This document shows positions 15,682-23,281 of a DNA stretch of 31,963 bases, piece after piece. The notes under the pieces were generated by a model, which saw only the letters and a program-made list of their open reading frames with translations, did not search any database and was not told where the DNA came from. A program made the position numbers and the translations under genes. Origin of the DNA: CAZSCF01 sp964636505 (GTDB taxonomy: Bacteria; Patescibacteriota; Minisyncoccia; Moranbacterales; UBA2206); assembly GCA_964636505.1 (NCBI GenBank), contig CAZWRY010000010.1:1-31963 (forward strand). The letters run 5' to 3'. Numbering within the stretch: the stretch's first letter is position 1; every line of letters starts with the position of its first letter.

Positions 15682-17211
15682 TTAGGCGCCGGATTCGTTG
15701 CCGGAAAGTTCTTTCTCAACATCGGCCGGTTTCTTTTTTATGATAATCTTTTTTAAATAAGCCAGGTCCTTTAGCCCTATTTCATTTAAAAGGATCAGGA
15801 CTAAAAGATAAACCGCAAAAAGAATTGCTGACCAAGAAATAAAAACAAGCCCCTCATCCTCGGGAAGAAATAAAGACAGAATATACATTATGATACCACC
15901 GAAAGCAATTTTTATTAAACTTCCAATTTTTATCAGGACTCCAAAATTCTTTTGAATAAAATATAAAATAGCCAGCATAATAACGAAAGATGAAAAGGTA
16001 GTCGCCATGGCTGAACCGGCAATTCCGAAACGTTTGATTAAAATAAAATTTAAAGCAGCATTAAGAAAAACTCCAAAAATAGAAATCCACATGGGAATTT
16101 TTGTTTTCCCTGCACCGTTTAAAATAAAACTCATAACATAAAAAACGGTCAGGAAGCCGACACCATAGGCCAGGATTGACATCGGATAGGCTGCCTCCGC
16201 ATATTTGACACTATAAAATATTTTAATAATCGGCTGTGAAAACTGAGACATTAAGATTACCGAAGGAACAAGCAAGATGGTCATCAGCCGCATTGATTGG
16301 CCAATAATTTTATTGGTTTCATTATGATTATTTTCAGCTGTCGTTTTGGAAATAACCGGAAGCAGCATGATCGTGAGAGCATAGAAAATATAATAAGGAA
16401 TACGGCCAACTGTAAGAGAGGCGTTATATATTCCGGTCAAATAATCATCGTGCAAAATACCCTTTACCAAATAAAGATCAATGCTGATTAGGAGCTCATA
16501 GGCCAGGAAAAAGACAATAATTTGCCAGGCATAATTTATGAGCTTTGAGGTCTCAAAAGTGACTTCTCGGCTCAAATTTTGCTCTTTAGCGCTTTTTTTG
16601 ATTTCTCGGGTATATTTAGCTTGATCCAGCACAAAAGCGACCAAAAAGACGGAAAAGGCCGCCAAAGCATAGCCAACAATTGAGCCTGGCACACGGAAAG
16701 CATAAGCTAGGCCCAAGATGGCCAAAACCTTAAAAACAGAGCGCAGAGTTTTTAGAATTGATTGGACATTGAATTTATGGAGTCCTGTGTAGTAAGAAAA
16801 ATAAAAAGAAGCCATGGCAAAAGCGGGGATTATGAAAGTAGAAATTCGGAAAAGAGGCGTAAGGCTAGGATCGCCTAATGCGCGGCTGATTAGTGGTGCC
16901 GACAAAAAGAACATAACAGTGATGGCGCCAATCAAAATTGATTGCAAAATAATCGCTTTCTTTTTAATGGCCAGAACCAAGCGCGGATTGGTTTCAAAAA
17001 TTTCGCTGATATATTTGGCCATGGCCGTTGGAATTCCATTGCCGATCAAAATAATAACCATAGTGGTAAGCGTGACGACCAAACCATAACGCCCGTAATC
17101 CGAAGGGCCCAAAATCCGCCCCACAAAAGAATGGATAACATATCCCGAAAGATTAAATATTATTTCCGAAACAACAAGCCAGAAGGTTGATTTTGCAAGA
17201 TTAGTTGGCAT
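15682..17211 (-). CDS. Wzx-type polysaccharide flippase (MOP superfamily)
   Basis: A 509-residue protein with about fourteen hydrophobic helices. Its N-terminus is typical of the RfbX/polysaccharide-synthesis group: STFWLVVSEIIFNLSGYVI, then GRILGPSDYGRYGL at about 32-45 (the usual LGPxxYGxxxL). It should move undecaprenyl-diphosphate-linked repeat units across the membrane. A Wzy-like polymerase is present at 28499, so both core parts of a Wzx/Wzy route are in the window. The C-terminal about 35 residues are charged and cytoplasmic. MurJ is less likely because there is no MurJ-style extended arrangement and the context is glycan synthesis. Confidence 0.9.
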   Translation of the reverse strand: MPTNLAKSTFWLVVSEIIFNLSGYVIHSFVGRILGPSDYGRYGLVVTLTTMVIILIGNGIPTAMAKYISEIFETNPRLVLAIKKKAIILQSILIGAITVMFFLSAPLISRALGDPSLTPLFRISTFIIPAFAMASFYFSYYTGLHKFNVQSILKTLRSVFKVLAILGLAYAFRVPGSIVGYALAAFSVFLVAFVLDQAKYTREIKKSAKEQNLSREVTFETSKLINYAWQIIVFFLAYELLISIDLYLVKGILHDDYLTGIYNASLTVGRIPYYIFYALTIMLLPVISKTTAENNHNETNKIIGQSMRLMTILLVPSVILMSQFSQPIIKIFYSVKYAEAAYPMSILAYGVGFLTVFYVMSFILNGAGKTKIPMWISIFGVFLNAALNFILIKRFGIAGSAMATTFSSFVIMLAILYFIQKNFGVLIKIGSLIKIAFGGIIMYILSLFLPEDEGLVFISWSAILFAVYLLVLILLNEIGLKDLAYLKKIIIKKKPADVEKELSGNESGA

Positions 17212-17217
17212 AAATTA

Positions 17218-17223
17218 GTTATA
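17218..17223 (-). promoter_or_regulatory. Possible -10 box for the flippase operon
   Basis: TATAAC on the minus strand ends 6 nt before the ATG at 17211; the -35 region is poor. Spacing again suggests a leaderless transcript, as at 1141 and 27327. Weak on its own. Confidence 0.3.
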
Positions 17224-17248
17224 AATATCTTAATTTATGATAAAATTT

Positions 17249-17358
17249 CAAATTTCCAATGACGAATGACAAATCAAATCCTAAATCCAAATGACAAAGT
17301 TTTTGATATTTGAGCTTTAATATTGATTTGTCATTGGAAATTAGTCATTAGTCATTTT
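17249..17358 (+). repeat. Dispersed intergenic palindrome, copy 2
   Basis: AATTTCCAATGAC at 17251-17263 is a perfect complement of GTCATTGGAAATT at 17330-17342. A nested alternative pairs AATGACAAATCA (17265-17276) with TGATTTGTCATT (17324-17335). It aligns along its length with the copy at 3505..3608, including the shared AAATCAAATCC-like left half. It occupies most of the gap between the flippase and kinase-like genes; no ORF inside. Confidence 0.72.
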
Positions 17359-17381
17359 ATTAGGTTCAATTAGGAATTGGG

Positions 17382-17972
17382 TTAATTAGAAATTTTATTG
17401 ATTATTTCCCCAAAGATCTCTTCTTTATTCCTATTTCCATCAATCACTTTTAAACTCCAGAGAGAAGCGGCTGCATCGTAGAGCTTTTTTTTCTTTTGCA
17501 AATATTCAATTCCTTGGTCAGGTTTTCTTTCGCGCTGCATAATGAGCTCCGGATCAGCTTGCAAGTATATGGCAATATCAGGTTTGGCAATGTCATCCCG
17601 AGCGTAGTCGAGAGATCTACTGTTCAAATATTGAATATTAACCATGCTATCGTAAAAATATCTGTCGGAAACAAGATAATCGTAGTTCTCATTTTCCAGT
17701 TTTTTAATTAACTTGCCAAAGCGACACAAATCAATTTTGAGAAATAATTTACGCAAAAATATGCCCAGTTTTCCTGATTTGGTAGAACTTTTAGCTTGTT
17801 CTTGATTTTCCTTGTGATAACAAGAAAGGCTGGAAATTCGATTGGCCAGACCAAACTCCACGGCATGGAAATAAAAAACTTTCTTACCTTGCTTTTCAAG
17901 ATAAGTTTTGAGCATTTCTATTTGAGTTGATTTACCTGATCCGTCCAAGCCGGAAATGGTAATTATTTTCAT
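17382..17972 (-). CDS. Thymidylate-kinase-like P-loop kinase
   Basis: A 196-residue P-loop protein with the fold order of dTMP kinases: Walker A SGLDGSGKST (7-16), the Asp-Arg motif SDRYFYDS (102-109), PDIAIYLQADPE (131-142) and a basic lid segment around RERKPDQGIEYL. Residues 118-127 (SRSLDYARDD) are encoded by a dispersed repeat (17591..17620) inserted in frame between the DR helix and the next strand. Its ATG is 1 nt behind the rtcB stop, so it is last in a GT4-rtcB-kinase operon. It may be the cell's dTMP kinase or a diverged kinase tied to RNA repair or glycan work. The key nucleotide-binding residues are present, so it is probably active. Confidence 0.82.
   Translation of the reverse strand: MKIITISGLDGSGKSTQIEMLKTYLEKQGKKVFYFHAVEFGLANRISSLSCYHKENQEQAKSSTKSGKLGIFLRKLFLKIDLCRFGKLIKKLENENYDYLVSDRYFYDSMVNIQYLNSRSLDYARDDIAKPDIAIYLQADPELIMQRERKPDQGIEYLQKKKKLYDAAASLWSLKVIDGNRNKEEIFGEIINKISN
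17591..17620 (-). repeat. Short dispersed repeat inside the kinase-like gene, copy 1
   Basis: On the plus strand it begins TGTCATCCCGAGCGTAGTCG and ends AGATCTAC. It shares TGTCAT, GAGCGTA, CGAG and ATCTA blocks with 22967..22994. It is read on the minus strand in the frame SRSLDYARDD. Sequences of this type recur widely in bacterial genomes as small intergenic repeats (established observation, recalled rather than searched). Confidence 0.7.
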
Positions 17973-17973
17973 T

Positions 17974-19470
17974 TTAATACATCAGCACGGCCACAGGTTC
18001 CATTTTGGCCACAACTTTGATTATTTTATTATCCGCCATACCAGCAATTACTTCTTCTACATCTTTGTAATAAGCGCTGTCTTGCTGAATAACCCCATCA
18101 GAAGCGGCATTGAATAATTTGACATTGCGAGACTCCATTCTTTTGAAAAGATCTTTTTTGTCATTTGGGGTATCGTTTTCCGGATTTTTGCGACGGCCGG
18201 TGCCGTGGCTAGCCGAAAAAAAGCTGGATTCATTTTCATCCGTTCCAACGCCAATGTAGGCCGGCGTGCTCATAGAAGAGGGGATAAAGACCGGTTCGCC
18301 CGTTTTTCCAAAAATCGGATGATCTGCCATTCTCTGCGGACCATTAGCTCTCACCGTACCATTTCTGTGCACCCAAACATCTTTTTTGAAATGATTTTCT
18401 CTGTCAATAAAAACATGGGGCATGTCATAGAGCAAATCCAGCTCCGGATTTTTGCCCAAAGTTTTTTCAATAGCTTGGTCCAAATTGTGTGTCAAAATAG
18501 ATCTGTTGGCAAAACCTTGATTGCCGGCCGCCCAATGAGAACGAATAAACATTTCGCCTTCTAGAGAAGTGTCGGCATAGGCAAAAAGCTCATCGCTGTT
18601 TTTATTTTCTTTGATTCTTTTGGAAATTTTTTGGTAAACCTTTTTCATTTGCGAATCAAAGAAAAATTTGCCTATTTCTAAAATAATCCTCTGACTCAAA
18701 TGTTCTTTTTTCTTGGGAGTATAGAAGTAAGAAGCATACTGGCCCAAAAGGCCTGATCCGGTATGCATTAAGAAAACATACTGCCCCTCGGAAAGTCCGA
18801 ATTTTTGGGCTATTTCCGCATCTTTTATTTCACTTATTTTCATGAGATCCAAAAAATGATTGCCGGCAGCGCCCAAAATTCCCAAGCGAAATCGGCCAAT
18901 TTGCAAAAAGAGTTCGGGAATGACATTTAAAATATCCCTTTCGGAAGGAATGTTTTTTTCAAAAAAATTTCCGTTTTTGTATGAGTTTTCCAGTTCATTT
19001 TTGGTTCGAGTATCAAAATATTTTTTTACCGCCTCAGTGCCGTAACGACAGATACTCAAAATCACCTGATAGGGAACTTTGGTTCCGACAAATTTTTTGG
19101 TCGGGATAACTTTAACCAGTTCTGTAAAGAGTTTTTCCAAATTTTCATTAGCCAAATCTTCGTCGGTCAGATTAGTTTTTAAAAATCGCATACCGCAATT
19201 AGGCGCGGTATCATTAATTTGCGGCAACAAAAATTTTTCCGAAGCGAACACGGTTCCGGTTGGATTTTTGCGTCCTTTTTTGCTATGAACATCACTCATT
19301 GCGGCCACATGATGAAACGCGGCCGGCGAAGAGGCGACATTTTCTATTTCTGCAAGAGTGGTATCGTTGGGCAGAAGTTCATTAGAAACATGCAAAATGG
19401 CCGGCACACTCATTGACTCTGTTTGGAATTCTTTTTTGTGTTCGGATAAATTTTTTAGTTTGTAGGCCAT
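17974..19470 (-). CDS. rtcB: RtcB-family RNA 3'-phosphate ligase, divergent
   Basis: GTP- and Mn-dependent ligase joining RNA 2',3'-cyclic phosphate or 3'-phosphate ends to 5'-OH ends. The 498-residue protein has SDVHSKKG (59-66), NCGMRF with the metal-site Cys92, AAGNHFLDL, HTGSGLLG, DVWVHRNGTVRANG with the His that is guanylated in the family, IPSSMSTPAYIGVG and SHGTGRRKN. It departs from the standard VDIGCGM signature: the sequence is INDTAPNCGM, so the nearest Asp (87) is five residues before the Cys rather than three. It lies between a GT4 and a kinase-like gene, 15 nt and 1 nt away, with no archease-like gene visible. TATAAT at 19490..19485 (minus) could give it its own promoter. Confidence 0.9.
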   Translation of the reverse strand: MAYKLKNLSEHKKEFQTESMSVPAILHVSNELLPNDTTLAEIENVASSPAAFHHVAAMSDVHSKKGRKNPTGTVFASEKFLLPQINDTAPNCGMRFLKTNLTDEDLANENLEKLFTELVKVIPTKKFVGTKVPYQVILSICRYGTEAVKKYFDTRTKNELENSYKNGNFFEKNIPSERDILNVIPELFLQIGRFRLGILGAAGNHFLDLMKISEIKDAEIAQKFGLSEGQYVFLMHTGSGLLGQYASYFYTPKKKEHLSQRIILEIGKFFFDSQMKKVYQKISKRIKENKNSDELFAYADTSLEGEMFIRSHWAAGNQGFANRSILTHNLDQAIEKTLGKNPELDLLYDMPHVFIDRENHFKKDVWVHRNGTVRANGPQRMADHPIFGKTGEPVFIPSSMSTPAYIGVGTDENESSFFSASHGTGRRKNPENDTPNDKKDLFKRMESRNVKLFNAASDGVIQQDSAYYKDVEEVIAGMADNKIIKVVAKMEPVAVLMY

Positions 19471-19485
19471 TGTTTTTTGTTTTTA

Positions 19486-20655
19486 TTATAATATTTTATA
19501 TATTTTTTGATATATTTCGGCAATTTTTCGGATATCAAAATTATCCTCGGCGAATCTTCGAGCTGCTTTGCCAATTTGCGCACATTTTTCCGGATTATAA
19601 TAAAGATCCAGAATCGCCGAATTCAGCTGAGACGGGCTGCCTTTTTCTATTCTAACAGAATTATCTTCTTTTGCGAATTCGCTAAGCAGAGGGAGGTCAG
19701 AAATGATGACCGGTTTTTCGCAGGCCATCGTTTCAATGACGGCTAGCGGTACATCAAATTTTCCATGCATATCCGTAACCGGAAAAACGCTGATGTCGGC
19801 CATATTGTACAGCTCAAAAACCGCATATTGAGTTTCATCATGAAAAGCCACACGAGAAAGCAAATTGTTTTCTTCCAGAATTTTGATTACTTCTTTTTTC
19901 TTTTCGGCATCTTTCTTATTTTTTATCCTGACAGCCAAAGATAATTTAGCTTCTGGAATGATTTTGGCAATTTCCATAAAACTAGTCAGAACAATATCTA
20001 TGGCGCCATTTCGCGTATATTCACCGGAAAAATTAATAATAAAATCCGAGTCTTTGAATCCGTATTTTTGGAGATACTCCGGATTTTTGCCTTTGTTGCG
20101 GTAGAGCTCAACATCAATGCCAGGATAAACTCTTTTGACATTTTTGAAACCGATTTTTTCCAGTTTATTTTTGGACCAATCGGAGTAGGTAATTATCAAA
20201 TCTCCAAAAAGCATCTTTTGCAGTTCTTTATCGGAATACAAATCCTCGCGCAAAGTGGCAACTGTTTGGATGGTGCGGAATTTTTTCTGACCGTAATTTA
20301 TGAAATTTTTTACCAAAAAAGAATTTTGTTTGGTGGGAGTGAAAAGATAATGCAAAATATCAAATTCATTTCTCATTTTGCGCAAGCCTTGAAGAAGTCT
20401 GATTTTTTGCAAATAGGAAAAACTGTTCGTCGTATAAATTGCTTTTTGGTGAACATTGCTGGGCAAATCCGGCAAAATGCCTTTGGTCAAAAGGCCGATT
20501 TCAAAATCGGCAATGTTTTTGGCTAGAAAAAAGGCGAAATTTTTTGAGCCTTCGTCCCAAGGCGGGGCAATAGGACGGGTGACTAAAAGTATTTTTTTTC
20601 TGCTAGAGACATCTTCGCCCTTGGCAGACTTAATTTTATTATTAAATAATTTCAT
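19486..20655 (-). CDS. GT4 family glycosyltransferase
   Basis: A GT-B enzyme of 389 residues from the ATG at 20655 (MKLFNNKIKSAKGED...). KKILLVTRPIAPPWDEGSKN gives the first strand and glycine-poor loop, then YPGIDVELYR, INFSGEYTRNG and VIETMACEKPVIIS near the donor site. The E-x7-E is imperfect (DVPLAVIE instead of EGFGLAILE). The frame is open upstream to an ATG at 20814, but those 53 codons cross the hairpin-rich stretch and do not look like a GT4 N-terminus, so the shorter start is used. First gene of the operon with rtcB and the kinase-like gene. Sugar unknown. Confidence 0.87.
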   Translation of the reverse strand: MKLFNNKIKSAKGEDVSSRKKILLVTRPIAPPWDEGSKNFAFFLAKNIADFEIGLLTKGILPDLPSNVHQKAIYTTNSFSYLQKIRLLQGLRKMRNEFDILHYLFTPTKQNSFLVKNFINYGQKKFRTIQTVATLREDLYSDKELQKMLFGDLIITYSDWSKNKLEKIGFKNVKRVYPGIDVELYRNKGKNPEYLQKYGFKDSDFIINFSGEYTRNGAIDIVLTSFMEIAKIIPEAKLSLAVRIKNKKDAEKKKEVIKILEENNLLSRVAFHDETQYAVFELYNMADISVFPVTDMHGKFDVPLAVIETMACEKPVIISDLPLLSEFAKEDNSVRIEKGSPSQLNSAILDLYYNPEKCAQIGKAARRFAEDNFDIRKIAEIYQKIYKIL

Positions 20656-20695
20656 ATTAATTTTTAGCTTGGTTAAGCCAATATTAGGCTGGGTA

Positions 20696-20724
20696 TTGAC
20701 AAAATGGTCTTCTTGCGTTAGGTT
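20696..20724 (+). promoter_or_regulatory. Possible promoter for the plus-strand structured RNA
   Basis: A consensus -35 TTGACA at 20696-20701 with, 17 nt on, TAGGTT at 20719-20724 (half-match to TATAAT). TATAGG at 20724 is an alternative with long spacing. It points toward the hairpins at 20760-20892, opposite to the neighbouring genes. Weak -10. Confidence 0.3.
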
Positions 20725-20734
20725 ATAGGTAGAA

Positions 20735-20970
20735 CTTTGACCCCCGTTGGTTGTGTGATGAGCTCCCAAGGGAAATAATTTTTCTGCTCTGTTCTTCCTT
20801 GGGGGCTCGCGCATTCCTTTCCGTAGTGTTTCGCCACATCGCAGCTTCCTGGTTCTCCATCTTTATTAGATGGAAACTGGGGAGCTTGCGATAGTGAACA
20901 TTACTGAAGGGAAAAATATTTAAGAGCTTTAGATTCTGACAATCTTGTCGGACTTTGTGAATCTTCACAT
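20735..20970 (+). ncRNA. Candidate structured RNA, class unknown
   Basis: The 327-nt gap 20656-20982 has no convincing gene and its middle is visibly GC-richer than its surroundings (58 of 120 bases at 20761-20880). Hairpin B: 20760-20771 (GAGCTCCCAAGG) pairs fully with 20797-20808 using one G-U. Hairpin A: 20838-20861 pairs with 20869-20892, 20 of 24 positions including four G-U. Smaller hairpins follow at 20934-20951 (TCTGACA/TGTCGGA) and 20957-20968. The G-U pairs exist only if the plus strand is transcribed; on the minus strand five become C-A clashes. It does not look to me like tmRNA, RNase P, SRP or 6S RNA. Ends are approximate. It could also be a decayed mobile-element end. Confidence 0.4.
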
Positions 20971-20982
20971 TGCAATCTTGAT

Positions 20983-21372
20983 CTATTGCTCTTTCTTTTT
21001 GCCTAAATTTTTGTAAATCTCTCTCGTTTCATTATCAACAGAAACCCGGATAGTAATTTTTTCGCTATCTTTGACTTCAAGATCAATGGGGATGGTTTTT
21101 TTCATTCCTTTTTCTACTTGCGCGTCTCCTTCTTGCAGTTTATTCTGCTCAGTAGTAACTTCCCAATGGAAGTTGTTTTTTGCGCTGTGATTTTCAATCG
21201 TAAAATTGAAATTCTGACTCTGCGGATTTTCAAAATAGACTGCCCACCAATCTGAATTATAATCTGGATTCAAATATTTAGCTGACACAAAAAACAGCCA
21301 AAATGATCCCGAGACAAAAAACAAAAAAAGAGAAAGGATAATTAATTTTTGTGAATTTAATTTAAAAGGCAT
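20983..21372 (-). CDS. Small membrane-anchored protein with outside beta-rich domain
   Basis: 129 residues; not recognised at family level. Residues 9-31 form one hydrophobic helix (signal anchor). The rest is polar with alternating beta-type segments (FNFTIENHS, FHWEVTTEQ, KTIPIDLEV, EKITIRVSV), like a small immunoglobulin- or CARDB-like fold, and a basic tail (KNLGKKKEQ). No cysteine. Its start overlaps the 3' end of the GT-C-like gene by 11 nt, so the two are surely co-expressed, and it may be an accessory subunit of that enzyme. Stop is TAG at 20983, directly before the hairpin-rich gap. Confidence 0.75.
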   Translation of the reverse strand: MPFKLNSQKLIILSLFLFFVSGSFWLFFVSAKYLNPDYNSDWWAVYFENPQSQNFNFTIENHSAKNNFHWEVTTEQNKLQEGDAQVEKGMKKTIPIDLEVKDSEKITIRVSVDNETREIYKNLGKKKEQ

Positions 21373-23281
21373 ATCTTTGATTTATTTTTTGAAAAATGGC
21401 AATATCTTTATTGCTGTAGATTTGATTGAAATCGTTCAGCTTTTTGAACTGCGAACTGTCAAAGACCGGATTAAGCATAATGAAATTTACGCCTGTATCG
21501 GAAAAACATTTTTGAGCATCTTGACTGCTTGGATTGGAAAGCATATACAGTGTACACATTTCCCGTGGCTTGGTCGTGTCTTCATAGCGCTTGAGATATC
21601 CCCGAGAAAGAGGATATTTATACCCGCGCATAAAAAATAATTTTATCCAAGAATCACCGGTAAGATAGATATGATCTTTAAGAACGCCATCCTGACTGCT
21701 GGTTGTGGAAGCCAAATAAGCCGAGGCGTTGAATGTCTGGGCTAATTTTTCAGACTCAATTTTCTGCTTAAAAAATCCGGCTGAATCAGACATGCCACCA
21801 ATAAAAATAAATCCGATAATTAAGACGAAAGAAAAGCGGACAAAATTAGCCGCAAAGGAACGACTAAACTGACGAAAAACAACCCACAAAGCAAAAGCAC
21901 CGAGAATGGAAAGAGGATAGCTGAGATAATTGCCAATTCTGTCGCTGGGAAGGTTGATAAAAAGCCAGCCCGGCTGGGAAGACATAATAAAAAGCATTGC
22001 TCCCCAAGCAGCAACAATCCCAAAGCCTAAATTTTTGCGTTTGTAACAAAAAACTAAAAATATAAGACCTAGAAATCCCAAAGCCATACGCGCTTCGCCC
22101 AGAGAATTTTTGAGGGTAGCCAAACTTAAGCCAGCCCGGGTGTTTTTGGATGGGGTGCCTATGGCCGTTTCAACTGCGCTAGTTTGAATATAGGTTGGCG
22201 TGAAAACAAAAAAGAAAAAGAAAAGTCCCAGAAAAAAAGTTCCCAAAACCCAAGGAGATAAAAATATTTGGCCGACTTTAGCCAAGATCTTCCCAATGTC
22301 TTTCAAGTTGGCGATAAAAAAAATAAGCACAAGAAGAGAGGAAATAAAAAGAAAAATAAAAGCGGTTAAGTGATGTGTATAAAAAAGACCGAAGGTAATG
22401 AAAATACCTAAGGACAGAAAGGTTTTGGAAAATTTGGTAATATTTTGATTTTCCGAATCTAAAAAGGAAAAAGCGCGATAATAGAAATAAAAAGCCATAG
22501 GCACAAACAAGTTGCCTAAAATATTTCCAATTACTCCGCCACTTACAAATTTAGCTTGTGGAGAAGAAATCGCATAAAGAACTCCCAAAAAAAGAAGTGT
22601 TAAGATGGCAACTGTTTTTTCTTTGAAAATCCTAAGAACCAAAAGAAAAACACTGAGAATACTGAAGATATTGATTAATAACAAAATAAGCGGGGGAAAG
22701 GCCGAAAAGAAATCCAAATTTCCAATAATGTGAAAGAGTCCGAAGATGATATGTTCTCCAATAATAAAATCCGGCATACCTTCATAGGTTGGCAGCTGTC
22801 CATTTTCGGCCATCCAATTAGCCCAATACATATGGTGTCCCAGATCAGTAGCTGTAGGCAAGATTGTTCCAGAAAGATAGGCAACTTTAATGAAAAAAAT
22901 GGCAAAAATCAAAAGTAAAATTAGGATAATTTGATTTTTGGAAAAATTGAATAAACTATTTGAGCTTGTCATTTTGAGCGTAACCGAGGAATCTAATTTC
23001 TTATATGACTTAATTTTGTAAATAACATAACAAATCAAAATGAAAGCGATAATTCCGACCAGAGATGATAGACGATTAATAGAAATGTTCAATTTGGAAT
23101 AAGCAAAGAAGATGAAATCAACACTCACAATACTTAGGCCAAAAGAGAAAATAAATTTTTCCAGCTTACTGAGAACCTGGCTTTTTCCAAAAACAGCTAA
23201 AAGCAAAAAATAGCCTGGAAAAAACAGAACCAGGGCAATAAGCAGAAAAAATATTAAATTAGTTTGTAATAGATTTAGCAT
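21362..23281 (-). CDS. Large polytopic membrane protein, GT-C glycosyltransferase-like
   Basis: 639 residues with about fourteen hydrophobic helices and an outside C-terminal domain of about 120 residues with two cysteines (REMC and QKCF). The outside loop after the fourth helix holds TATDLGHHMYWANWM (Asp146), which resembles the catalytic acid loop of GT-C enzymes. The overall plan (helices then soluble tail) also fits. It is not one of the GT39 paralogues of the window. Residues 96-105 in a cytoplasmic loop (LDSSVTLKMT) come from a dispersed repeat at 22967..22994. It overlaps the GT4 gene by 23 nt and the small anchored protein by 11 nt. The GT-C call is inference from topology and loop. 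Confidence 0.72.
   Translation of the reverse strand: MLNLLQTNLIFFLLIALVLFFPGYFLLLAVFGKSQVLSKLEKFIFSFGLSIVSVDFIFFAYSKLNISINRLSSLVGIIAFILICYVIYKIKSYKKLDSSVTLKMTSSNSLFNFSKNQIILILLLIFAIFFIKVAYLSGTILPTATDLGHHMYWANWMAENGQLPTYEGMPDFIIGEHIIFGLFHIIGNLDFFSAFPPLILLLINIFSILSVFLLVLRIFKEKTVAILTLLFLGVLYAISSPQAKFVSGGVIGNILGNLFVPMAFYFYYRAFSFLDSENQNITKFSKTFLSLGIFITFGLFYTHHLTAFIFLFISSLLVLIFFIANLKDIGKILAKVGQIFLSPWVLGTFFLGLFFFFFVFTPTYIQTSAVETAIGTPSKNTRAGLSLATLKNSLGEARMALGFLGLIFLVFCYKRKNLGFGIVAAWGAMLFIMSSQPGWLFINLPSDRIGNYLSYPLSILGAFALWVVFRQFSRSFAANFVRFSFVLIIGFIFIGGMSDSAGFFKQKIESEKLAQTFNASAYLASTTSSQDGVLKDHIYLTGDSWIKLFFMRGYKYPLSRGYLKRYEDTTKPREMCTLYMLSNPSSQDAQKCFSDTGVNFIMLNPVFDSSQFKKLNDFNQIYSNKDIAIFQKINQRYAF
22967..22994 (-). 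repeat. Short dispersed repeat inside the GT-C-like gene, copy 2
   Basis: Plus strand reads TGTCATTTTGAGCG then TAACCGAGGAATCT. It shares the block order of the copy at 17591..17620. Here it is read in a different frame, giving LDSSVTLKMT, and the host frame stays open. It lies in a predicted cytoplasmic loop between helices 3 and 4, where an insertion would be tolerated. Confidence 0.68.

Noticed and set aside
20760..20892. Reading the two strong hairpins as terminators for the operon ending at 20983
   Set aside because: Neither is followed by a T run on either strand, and two long hairpins in series with better pairing on the opposite strand do not fit a terminator.
20656..20968. Open frames on the minus strand across the hairpin region: an 81-codon frame (20723-20968) and a 53-codon N-terminal extension of the GT4 gene to an ATG at 20814
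   Set aside because: They overlap one another in different frames, cross strong hairpins, have no domain-like pattern, and the GT4 domain begins properly after the ATG at 20655.
20934..20980. AATCTT-centred units as a CRISPR array
   Set aside because: The repeated core is only about 6-8 nt, there are three units, and no cas gene is near.
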